DNA of 34,062 nucleotides from Chitinophagaceae bacterium (GTDB taxonomy: Bacteria; Bacteroidota; Bacteroidia; Chitinophagales; Chitinophagaceae). Positions within the stretch are counted from its first letter, which is position 1. Each line of letters begins with the position of its first letter. The DNA lies in the NCBI GenBank assembly GCA_017856605.1, contig JAFMES010000002.1:1-34062 (forward strand). Direction: 5' to 3'. Under the pieces are notes generated by a model that did no database searches, was not told where the DNA came from, and worked only from the letters and a program-made list of their open reading frames with translations. The translations under genes and the position numbers were made by a program. Of this stretch, positions 9,175 to 16,408 are shown piece by piece.

Positions 9175-9987
9175 TGAACGAAGAAAAGCCAGACTTTTAG
9201 GAACCTGTTGCATGACCCGGGTAGATTCATCTTCGATGAAATAATGCTTGACAGCCGAACGTTTTGCTGCTTCCATGATTCCTTTGATGTTGACATCGCC
9301 CTCCCCCAACACCACATTGGTTTCTTCGTCGGCGTGACCGGTATCATTGCATGCAGTACCGTGCTGACGATCCTTTAGATGCAATAGCTTAATCCTAGAA
9401 GGATATTTTTTCAAGATCTCAACTGGATCCGCACATCCTTGCTTGGCCCAGTACACATCAAGTTCATAGTTTACGTAACGAGCGTCGGTCTTGGCAACAA
9501 GGTCATCAAAAAGCGTTCCTCCTGCAGAAGGACGAAACTCATACCCGTGTGGGTGGTAGCAAAACTCCAGTCCATTTTCTTTGAGGATCTTTCCAGCTCG
9601 ATTGAATCGTGTAGCCGCTTCTTCAACTTCTTTTTGGGTAAATGAATTGCCTTCGTGTCCGATCCAGAAGCACACCACGTAGTGTGAGCCCAGCGCTTTA
9701 GCTTGCGCAATTGTTTTGGATAGATCACCCGTCAAATCATTATAATCAATACCAATGCTCACCATTTTGTATCCCAACTCATCCAGCATTTTTTTGTAGG
9801 ACATTACATCCATACCATACAAATCTCCTCCTTCCAGTTCGCGGATGCCCATCGCACGGACCTGCTGAAGCGTACCCTTTAGATCTTGCTTGACTTCATT
9901 GCGAACGGAATAGAGTTGAATACCGATTTCCTGTGCCTGCAGCACTGTAGTGCAGATGCACGCGATGATGAGGATGATTTTTTTCAT
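9166..9987 (-). CDS. Secreted sugar phosphate isomerase/epimerase-like TIM-barrel protein
   Basis: A 273-residue AP-endonuclease-2/xylose-isomerase-like TIM barrel. A signal peptide covers residues 1-18 and ends at LQAQ. EIGIQLYSVRNEVKQDL starts the barrel. LEFCYHPHGYEF, NYELDVYWAKQG, LLHLKDRQ and a late VLGEGDVNI/YFIEDE segment carry the His, Glu and Asp residues that bind the divalent metal in this fold. Bacteroidota have many exported members, often acting on sugars or inositols; the substrate is unknown. It is the last gene of the minus-strand run that begins with the PurN fusion, 37 bp after the acylase gene, and its stop overlaps the E1 stop convergently. Confidence 0.85.
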   Translation of the reverse strand: MKKIILIIACICTTVLQAQEIGIQLYSVRNEVKQDLKGTLQQVRAMGIRELEGGDLYGMDVMSYKKMLDELGYKMVSIGIDYNDLTGDLSKTIAQAKALGSHYVVCFWIGHEGNSFTQKEVEEAATRFNRAGKILKENGLEFCYHPHGYEFRPSAGGTLFDDLVAKTDARYVNYELDVYWAKQGCADPVEILKKYPSRIKLLHLKDRQHGTACNDTGHADEETNVVLGEGDVNIKGIMEAAKRSAVKHYFIEDESTRVMQQVPKSLAFLRSLK

Positions 9988-10024
9988 TAAGCAATTGATT
10001 TATTGATTAGACTCATATCTATAT

Positions 10025-12235
10025 TTATTTTCTCACGCGACCAGGTGCAGCAGAGCCTGTTGGGGTTCCTTTGCGTTCACCGGGGCGGTATTGTTCTTCG
10101 AGATTATTGAGTACATCTTCTTTATAAAAAAGTACATCTTTGAATTCACCTTTTGCGTAGCGTTCCGCCTGGTCTTTGAAATGGCTGGAACGCGGATCTC
10201 CGCTTTCACCTCCGGCTAACAGCGAGCGGGCTTTGATTTTTTTACCAAATTCAACTGCACACACAAAGCTGTTTCCGCCATACCCATAGCGTTTTTTACT
10301 TTCTTGGTAATAGCGACTGTTGAAGGAGGGAAGACTTCCCCAGGTGGAGGATGCAAATGGAACTGGAATGCTGGGCTGGTTATCGTCGTACCGACTGATA
10401 AGTTGATTATCGATTCGTTGAAAGCGATTGATGTCGCCCCAAGCCACTTCCCAAGTGCCCCAATCGGCTTTCAGTTTTTTCAACACATCGATCAGGAAAC
10501 TTATTTTAGTTGCATCCGATGCCATCTTCATTAATCGTGGCAATTCCAATGTCAGGTCCATATCACCCAATTGACCTTTGGTGAGATACGGCAGTATACG
10601 TTCTGCCCAAAGAATGGCCAAGGTGGTGGCGACGGAACTGGACGACGAGTTCCGGTCCCATGCTGCAAGTACTTGAATGGCCTTATTCACATCCGCTTTC
10701 ATATCGTCGGCAATTGCAGTACGATTGGAGGTGATCAAAGAGGGAATCATCACATCGAAAGCAGCGAGGTGTCGATCGTATCCTGCAGTAATTAATGTTG
10801 AGATGTCCAACTTAGAATAGCTACCGAGTACCCGAACTGCATTGATGCCTCTGAAGTTTTCAGGATCGGGGGCCATATACGATGGATACTTTTTTGGGTT
10901 GATGCTTCCATTACCACCGGCAGTGAAGGGAGTAGCGTTGCAATTTTGCAACCAACCGGTAGAAGGGTTGATGAGGTGTACCGTTTCTTCAACTGTGTGC
11001 AATCCTTTCCAGTCGGTTGCGGAGGTAGATCCGTCTACGATCCCGCTCCAGTCATATTGCGGATCGCGCTTGGGCATGAAGTTACCGTGCCAGTATGCGA
11101 TGTTACCCTGATCGTCGGCATAGACCGTATTATTTGAAACATTCGAGCGCAATGCCATTGTCTTTTTGAATTCATCGAACGTCTTTGCCTTGGTGCGCGA
11201 CCACGATTGAATCAGTCCATCGAGCGAACGATTGTTTGAACGCATTGCGATCCATTTGTCGTCTTGCATGGCCATAATGGGACCTTGATGCGTTTCATAA
11301 ATAGTAAAATCCCGAATAGTTAATCCTGTAGCAGTTCGGTATGCAATGCTGGTTTTTTTTGTTTTGATTGGGAGTAGTTTTTTATCGTGTTGATAAAAAA
11401 TACCGCCACTGTTTTTGATAATAGACACTTCGTACAAATCAGCAACATCTGCTTGCGAGGAAGTATGCATCCATCCACAGTGCTCATTGAATCCTTGGTA
11501 AACAAAAAATTGTCCCCATGTGACTGCACCATACGCATTGAGTCCCTCTTCACTCACCATGTGCACTTCGGGGCGAAAATAAAAAGTGACATGGGGATTG
11601 ATATACAGCATGGCGTTGCCCGTTGCACTTTTGGCTGGGGCAATTGCAAATCCATTGGATCCGATGAGCTGTTCGGGATCTTTCTTTTGGCGATGAGCCA
11701 TATCGCTTGAAAGTCCAGCATAAAATTTCTTTATGTCATTCGCTGTCAGATCACTTGTTTGAATTGCGGATATGCTTCCGTCGGTATAGGTCAGCGGGTA
11801 CCAGGGTTTGAACGTCTTAAGGAGTTTAGGACGCACCATTGGATTTTTATATAGATAGTAATTCACACCATCGGCAAAAGCGGTGAGGAGTTTTTTGAGC
11901 CATTCGGGACTCCTATTGAAGTCGTTGACGGCTTCTGTTGTATCGATCACCATGCGGACCAGCAAATCTTCGTAAAGGTCTTTTTCTCCATTTACTTCCG
12001 CACTTCTTCCAAGCATGGTGATGTAGTTCATTTCTACGCGCTGAAAATCGTCTTCACATTGTGCATACATCAATCCAAATACGCAGTCCGCATCCGACTT
12101 ACCGTAGATATGCGGGATGCCCCATTTGTCGCGGAGCACCTCTACGCGTTTAGCCGTTTCTTGCCATCGTGCGATATCTGAATTGTTTTGCGCAAGCGAC
12201 CATAGGGGAAGCAATAAAAGAATCAGTCGTTTCAT
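10025..12235 (-). CDS. Penicillin acylase family N-terminal-nucleophile amidohydrolase, secreted
   Basis: A 736-residue exported precursor with a signal peptide at residues 1-15. It starts like the alpha chain of the family (VEVLRDKWGIPHIYGKSDAD) and contains the autoprocessing site GSNGFAIAP with the predicted nucleophile Ser193. Cleavage before Ser193 would release a linker and expose the catalytic beta chain. The end, with WGSLPSFNSRYY, YGGNSFVCAVEFG and GGESGDPRSSHFKDQ, matches the C-terminal domain of penicillin and aculeacin acylases. Known substrates of the family include beta-lactam side chains, N-acyl-homoserine lactones and lipopeptide acyl tails; which applies here is unknown. Its start overlaps the M19 dipeptidase stop by 4 bp, and the C-terminal tail is Gly/Pro/Arg-rich. 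Confidence 0.9.
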   Translation of the reverse strand: MKRLILLLLPLWSLAQNNSDIARWQETAKRVEVLRDKWGIPHIYGKSDADCVFGLMYAQCEDDFQRVEMNYITMLGRSAEVNGEKDLYEDLLVRMVIDTTEAVNDFNRSPEWLKKLLTAFADGVNYYLYKNPMVRPKLLKTFKPWYPLTYTDGSISAIQTSDLTANDIKKFYAGLSSDMAHRQKKDPEQLIGSNGFAIAPAKSATGNAMLYINPHVTFYFRPEVHMVSEEGLNAYGAVTWGQFFVYQGFNEHCGWMHTSSQADVADLYEVSIIKNSGGIFYQHDKKLLPIKTKKTSIAYRTATGLTIRDFTIYETHQGPIMAMQDDKWIAMRSNNRSLDGLIQSWSRTKAKTFDEFKKTMALRSNVSNNTVYADDQGNIAYWHGNFMPKRDPQYDWSGIVDGSTSATDWKGLHTVEETVHLINPSTGWLQNCNATPFTAGGNGSINPKKYPSYMAPDPENFRGINAVRVLGSYSKLDISTLITAGYDRHLAAFDVMIPSLITSNRTAIADDMKADVNKAIQVLAAWDRNSSSSSVATTLAILWAERILPYLTKGQLGDMDLTLELPRLMKMASDATKISFLIDVLKKLKADWGTWEVAWGDINRFQRIDNQLISRYDDNQPSIPVPFASSTWGSLPSFNSRYYQESKKRYGYGGNSFVCAVEFGKKIKARSLLAGGESGDPRSSHFKDQAERYAKGEFKDVLFYKEDVLNNLEEQYRPGERKGTPTGSAAPGRVRK

Positions 12236-13308
12236 AGTCGTTGATTTTCCTTGAAGACTCGGATAAAATTTTCACCTAAAATTTTTCGAACATCTTTTTT
12301 TGAATACCCTCTTTTGAGTAATTCTTCTGTGATGAGTGGCATTTTGGTGACATCGTTCAATTCTTTAGGGGCCGAGCTGATGCCATCAAAATCAGAACCA
12401 AGTCCCACGTGATTTACTCCTATCAATCCAACAATGTGATCGACATGATCAATCAATTGTGACAGCGATGGCTGAACCCCGGTGCGTTGAAAACTGGTAT
12501 CTACAAATGCAGAATAAAAATTGATATGAATCACGCCACCATTTTTACCCAATGCACGGATTTGATCATCGGTCATGTTGCGCGGAACGGGACACAACGT
12601 GTAGGTATTGGAATGAGAAGCGATGACCGGTTTGGTGCTAACCCGCACGGCATCGTAAAATGTTTGTTCCCCTACATGCGAGACATCGACGATCATTCCC
12701 AGCTCATTCATTTTGCGAACAACGTTTTCACCGAATGAGGTTAGACCGTAAGGTCGACCTAAATCAGTTTTTCCTCGTTCGTCAACTGCCGAACTTGCCC
12801 ATGAGGTACTGTTGTTCCAGGTAAGCGTCATATAACGTGCGCCACGGTTGTACAATTTTTCAAGATTGCCCAGATCATCTTCGATCATGTGTCCCCCTTC
12901 CACTCCCATCATGCATCCGAGTTTACCGGATGCGACTGCTGATTGGAGTTCAGCGGGATTGCGTACGGCCATCATCTGATCGGAATTGCGTGCAATAGCG
13001 GCATCTACACTATCCATTTCTCGGATAGCGTGATTGTAGGCAGTTCCCTTTCCGAATTGTTCGTTACAGAAGATGGAAAAAATTTGAATATCGACACCTC
13101 CCTTCTTCATGCGTTGAAGATCAGAATGCGTTATTCCGGTGAGGTCTTGTTCGAACCGAACCGATTTTTCAATTGCAGTGGATGGAAAATCATTATGGGT
13201 ATCAATCACGATGGATTGATTGTGTAATTTTTTATACGATTGACCAGTAGCGGTCAGTGCAACTGCATATAATAATGGTATCAGAAAAAATCGTGTAGGC
13301 ATAATCAA
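12232..13308 (-). CDS. Membrane dipeptidase, M19 family, secreted
   Basis: A 358-residue M19 (renal dipeptidase) protein. A signal peptide covers about residues 1-23. Metal ligands are visible in order: IDTHND with His38 and Asp40, GVEGGH with the bridging glutamate, VDVSHVGE and IASHSN histidines, and GSDFDG near the end. The family hydrolyses dipeptides, tolerates a D-residue at the C-terminal position, and some members open beta-lactam rings. A zinc-dependent exported dipeptidase is therefore the call. Start and stop overlap both neighbours by 4 bp (ATGA at 13305-13308 and 12232-12235), so translation of the three hydrolase genes is probably coupled. A second ATG two codons in (residue 3) is an alternative start. 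Confidence 0.93.
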   Translation of the reverse strand: MIMPTRFFLIPLLYAVALTATGQSYKKLHNQSIVIDTHNDFPSTAIEKSVRFEQDLTGITHSDLQRMKKGGVDIQIFSIFCNEQFGKGTAYNHAIREMDSVDAAIARNSDQMMAVRNPAELQSAVASGKLGCMMGVEGGHMIEDDLGNLEKLYNRGARYMTLTWNNSTSWASSAVDERGKTDLGRPYGLTSFGENVVRKMNELGMIVDVSHVGEQTFYDAVRVSTKPVIASHSNTYTLCPVPRNMTDDQIRALGKNGGVIHINFYSAFVDTSFQRTGVQPSLSQLIDHVDHIVGLIGVNHVGLGSDFDGISSAPKELNDVTKMPLITEELLKRGYSKKDVRKILGENFIRVFKENQRL

Positions 13309-14621
13309 TCATTGATGGCTTGATACATGAGTACTTTGAAGCGGTCGTGGATATCGCCGCGATCGGTAGGATAAACATTTGTGAAAAAGAGTCCCACGAT
13401 CTTTTCTTTCGGATCTGCCCAATAAGTAGTAGAAAACATTCCGCCCCACTGAAAGCTGCCTGCATTCAAAGGGAGGATGCTGCTACCCTTTTCGGTTACG
13501 ACACCGAAACCGAGACCCACTTTATTCACGCCATTATTCAGTTCACCGATCTGATTTTGGGTCATCATGCGAACGGTATTGCGACTCAAAATGCGTACGC
13601 CATTGTATTCTCCTCCGTTGAGCATCATTTGCATAAAAATCGCATAATCCATTATAGTAGAGGAAAGACCACCGCCACCACTTTGCATGGGGAAATTCAT
13701 GTTGGGGAAATCGCGGTAAATCTTGGTGCCTTTCAACACAGTACTTTCCGGAGAACGGAAAAGATTTCCATTGACACTTGAATGCAACATCACCAGACGA
13801 TTTTGTTTGTCGGATGGTATGTTGAAGTAGGTATCCTTCATGCCCAGTGGTTCAAATATTCGCTTGCGCATGAATTCGTATAGAGAAACTCCAGAAATTT
13901 TTTCAACGAGGTACCCGAGTACATCGGTATTCATGCCGTAGAGGTATTTTTCACCGGGCTGATGAAAGAGCGGAGTTGTTGCAAGCAATTGCATGTTTTC
14001 TTGCAGGGTTTGTTTTTCTACCGCGATGCCTCCCGTTGCTCCAGCCTTAGCATAGATTGCAGTTGCCATTTGAGAACCGATTTGCGGATAGGCGAATCCT
14101 GCAGTGTGGGTGAGTAATTCGCGAATGGTAAATTCTTTTTTCGCAGGTACGGTAGTATAGGTGGTATCTGCTTCATTGAATTTATCAATCACCTTCATGT
14201 TTTTGAATTCCGGCAGGTATTTGGATACGGGATCATCCAATAAAAATTTTCCTTCCTCGTAGAGCATCATTGCAGCAGTGCTGGTGATTGCTTTTGATTG
14301 AGATGCAATTCGGAAAATATGATCAGTTCGCATGGGTGTTTTTTTGTCGAGGTCTTCATACCCAAATGCCTTGTAGTATTCTACTCGTCCATTTCGGATG
14401 AGCAAGGCTACTCCCCCGTTCATCCATTTTTTATCTACCCATTCTTGAATGGCTTTATCGGCAGTCTGCAAACGAGCAGCGTTCAAAGAGGGTTTGGTGA
14501 CGGCATCCTTGATCTTTTGCTCAATTCCTTTGATGGTTGAACTAGCCGAGTTGTTGGTGGTTTGTGCGAGCGTGAACAGCAGTGAGGTGCTGAACAGCAG
14601 GGAGATAACAATCCGTTTCAT
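13305..14621 (-). CDS. Serine hydrolase of the beta-lactamase (class C/esterase) family, secreted
   Basis: A 438-residue beta-lactamase-fold protein with a signal peptide ending near residue 20. The catalytic SxxK tetrad is Ser107-Gln-Ser-Lys110 in FRIASQSKAITSTAAMM. A YLYGMNTDVLGYL segment sits where the second Tyr-containing motif is expected, and FQWGGMFSTTYWADP sits where the third (KTG/HxG-like) motif is expected, with Trp-Gly-Gly in place of Lys-Thr-Gly. That pattern fits esterases, D-aminopeptidases and cephalosporin-type esterases of the family better than true class C beta-lactamases. It is upstream of, and coupled by ATGA to, the M19 dipeptidase gene. Whether it contributes to drug resistance cannot be read from sequence. 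Confidence 0.9.
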   Translation of the reverse strand: MKRIVISLLFSTSLLFTLAQTTNNSASSTIKGIEQKIKDAVTKPSLNAARLQTADKAIQEWVDKKWMNGGVALLIRNGRVEYYKAFGYEDLDKKTPMRTDHIFRIASQSKAITSTAAMMLYEEGKFLLDDPVSKYLPEFKNMKVIDKFNEADTTYTTVPAKKEFTIRELLTHTAGFAYPQIGSQMATAIYAKAGATGGIAVEKQTLQENMQLLATTPLFHQPGEKYLYGMNTDVLGYLVEKISGVSLYEFMRKRIFEPLGMKDTYFNIPSDKQNRLVMLHSSVNGNLFRSPESTVLKGTKIYRDFPNMNFPMQSGGGGLSSTIMDYAIFMQMMLNGGEYNGVRILSRNTVRMMTQNQIGELNNGVNKVGLGFGVVTEKGSSILPLNAGSFQWGGMFSTTYWADPKEKIVGLFFTNVYPTDRGDIHDRFKVLMYQAIND

Positions 14622-14648
14622 GGTATAAAAGATGAAGACGAAAGTTAA

Positions 14649-15401
14649 TTAAAAACGGTCTTCTTCCACGCGGACTTTTGGGAGGATGCCAGAACGAAAA
14701 TAGCGTGAGGCATCAAGAATGTATTGGTGAAACTGATATTCTTGTGTGAAGGCTACCAATTCGTAGGGGGGGCGCCACAGTTTCATGAAGCGTTCGATAT
14801 CGCGATCGTTGAGACCGGTTATTTGTCGCACTAACGCCTTTGTAAATCGGGAGTCGACAAATTTTTGTTGTTCTTCCAGGATCAAGCGACTCTGGAAGCT
14901 GCGCATGACTTTATTTTTTCTGAACTTGAACGAATTGATGAGGCTGTTGGGATCCAGGAAACCGGATGAGGTCGTTTGGAGTCCCCCTCCTTCAAACTCA
15001 AAAATGCTTCGATAGCGTTCTCTGTTCTCCAGCGAATCTTGTCGGTAGGATTTACCGATGACCACCACTTCTTTGAGCGTTCTGTAGCGGTCTTGAACAG
15101 TGACCTGAAGGGATACATCAAATCCAGCCGGGTAGCGTATTTCACGAACTGGAAAGAAGGTCGTGGATTTGCCGCGATAGGTAAATGCAATGGAATCATC
15201 TTTTTGAACATAGAAGCCGTATCGACCAATGGAGTCGGTAAAAGTAAACACACCTCTTTTACTGGTCACTTTCACAGCGGGGATGGTAACCATGCGGGTG
15301 GAATCGTACACTTTTCCAGTAAGCCATACTTGGGCATGGAGAGGCTGTTCTGAGCAGAGCAGCAGGAGGGCAATGATTGGAATAGTTATTTTGATGCCCA
15401 T
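14649..15401 (-). CDS. Secreted protein with N-terminal carboxypeptidase-regulatory-like domain
   Basis: A 250-residue exported protein with a signal peptide ending at about residue 23 (LHAQ). Residues 25-115 resemble the CarboxypepD_reg-like beta-sandwich found at the N-termini of TonB-dependent receptors: VWLTGKVYDSTRMVTIPAVKV, FTDSIGRYGFYV, and a LKEVVVIG strand that looks like the start of a TonB-receptor plug. Here, however, the protein ends after a charged C-terminal half with no barrel. I do not recognise the C-terminal part, residues 120-250. The start overlaps the purN fusion gene by 16 bp, and the serine hydrolase gene follows after 27 bp. Function unknown, probably an envelope protein. 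Confidence 0.75.
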   Translation of the reverse strand: MGIKITIPIIALLLLCSEQPLHAQVWLTGKVYDSTRMVTIPAVKVTSKRGVFTFTDSIGRYGFYVQKDDSIAFTYRGKSTTFFPVREIRYPAGFDVSLQVTVQDRYRTLKEVVVIGKSYRQDSLENRERYRSIFEFEGGGLQTTSSGFLDPNSLINSFKFRKNKVMRSFQSRLILEEQQKFVDSRFTKALVRQITGLNDRDIERFMKLWRPPYELVAFTQEYQFHQYILDASRYFRSGILPKVRVEEDRF

Positions 15402-16294
15402 TTCTCGATCACCTTTGGATAATGGAGGTGTTCCAATTGGTGTATTTTTTGAGCCAGTGATTCGGGGGTGTCGGAGGAATCTACGGCGGTCCTGGCCTGG
15501 AAAATTGTTTTTCCATGGTCATATTCGCCGTCCACCAGGTGGATGGTGATGCCCGATTCGGGGTCGCCAGCGGCCAGGACCGCCTTATGGACATGTTCCC
15601 CATACATGCCCTTTCCTCCATGGGAGGGAAGCAGTGCCGGGTGAATGTTGACCATCCGGTTCGGAAAGGCATTTATTAGATTATCGGGAATTTTCCACAG
15701 AAAACCAGCCAAGACTATATGTGTAATTCGTTGATTTTTAATACTTTGAACATATTGATCCGAATGCATAAACGGTTCCCGTTGGAGGATCAGTTTGGGG
15801 ATGGAGTACCGATCTGCAATATCCAGCACCCCTGCGTCCGGGCGGTTGCATGCAATCAACGATACTTTTATAAATTTATGATTATCAAAGTATTGTATAA
15901 TTTTTTCTGCATTACTTCCCTTCCCGGAGGCAAATAGAGCGAGTCGCACTTCCGGGTAGCTCATGAGTCCCATTCTCCTCAGGATCTTTTTTTCATAGTT
16001 CCAGAAGAAGGGAAATTGTCCAAAAACCACGGAAACCAGGAGCAGAATGACTTGATAACCGAAGATCAGGACGGATAATCGAAGGAGGAGTCGCCATACC
16101 CAGTAGGTTTGTTCATCAAAACCTACCCACTGTGTGATTTCTCGTGAAACAATCGCCGTAGAGGTACCGGTTACAGCAAATGTGCAGAGGATGAGAAAGA
16201 GTTGAATTGGTGAAACGTTCCACTTTTGCTGCAGTTTGTTGAACATTCTGCAAAGAGAAGAAAAAAATGTTTTCTGTCTCTTTCCGTCTGTCAT
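15386..16294 (-). CDS. purN: DUF6787-like membrane domain fused to phosphoribosylglycinamide formyltransferase
   Basis: A 302-residue chain. Residues 17-108 are a membrane domain of two or more helices (about 28-50 and 66-92), ending in FFWNYEKKILRRMG. I recognise this as DUF6787-like, normally a separate small Bacteroidota protein. Residues 111-302 are PurN: the FASGKGSNAE loop, the catalytic NIHPALLPS pair (Asn and His), and IHLVDGEYDHG with the catalytic Asp. PurN makes formylglycinamide ribonucleotide in purine synthesis. No stop codon separates the parts. Met111 (ATG at 15964) begins a normal-length PurN and could be an internal start. Met17 (ATG 16246) is an alternative start for the whole chain. 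It heads the minus-strand gene run and diverges from actA across 114 bp. Confidence 0.88.
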   Translation of the reverse strand: MTDGKRQKTFFSSLCRMFNKLQQKWNVSPIQLFLILCTFAVTGTSTAIVSREITQWVGFDEQTYWVWRLLLRLSVLIFGYQVILLLVSVVFGQFPFFWNYEKKILRRMGLMSYPEVRLALFASGKGSNAEKIIQYFDNHKFIKVSLIACNRPDAGVLDIADRYSIPKLILQREPFMHSDQYVQSIKNQRITHIVLAGFLWKIPDNLINAFPNRMVNIHPALLPSHGGKGMYGEHVHKAVLAAGDPESGITIHLVDGEYDHGKTIFQARTAVDSSDTPESLAQKIHQLEHLHYPKVIEKWASK

Positions 16295-16322
16295 TTATTT
16301 GTCTTCTATTTTTTTTCATTCT

Positions 16323-16356
16323 GTTGATATTATGTTGAAATCCTGACTTAAATTTG
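16323..16356 (+). promoter_or_regulatory. Predicted Bacteroidota promoter for the ACIII-cytochrome oxidase operon
   Basis: TAAATTTG at 16349-16356 is a perfect -7 element (TAnnTTTG). GTTG at 16323-16326 is a partial -33 element with a 22-bp spacer, at the upper end of the usual range. Transcription would begin near 16362, giving an actA leader of about 45 nt. It lies in the divergent region between the purN fusion and actA. The -7 match is strong and the -33 match is weak. Confidence 0.5.
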
Positions 16357-16367
16357 CACGCGATTTG

Positions 16368-16388
16368 ATGAGGCTCTGCCTCATTTTT
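16368..16388 (+). promoter_or_regulatory. Leader hairpin followed by a T-run, upstream of actA
   Basis: A perfect 7-bp inverted repeat, ATGAGGC and GCCTCAT, with a TCT loop at 16368-16384, is followed directly by a run of five T (16384-16388, the first shared with the stem). It sits between the predicted transcription start and the actA ATG at 16409. It has the form of a small intrinsic terminator, yet no plus-strand gene lies upstream for it to terminate. It may be an attenuator, an RNA stability element or a DNA operator; the sequence alone does not decide. Confidence 0.5.
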
Positions 16389-16408
16389 CACACCATTCAA
16401 TAGAGGGT

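Noticed and set aside
13320-13781. A 153-codon plus-strand open frame inside the serine hydrolase gene
   Set aside because: The minus-strand gene has a signal peptide and catalytic motifs in order; the plus-strand frame has none.
13305-14621. Calling the serine hydrolase a class C beta-lactamase resistance gene
   Set aside because: SxxK is present, but the KTG-type motif is replaced by a Trp-Gly-Gly sequence typical of esterases and peptidases of the same fold.
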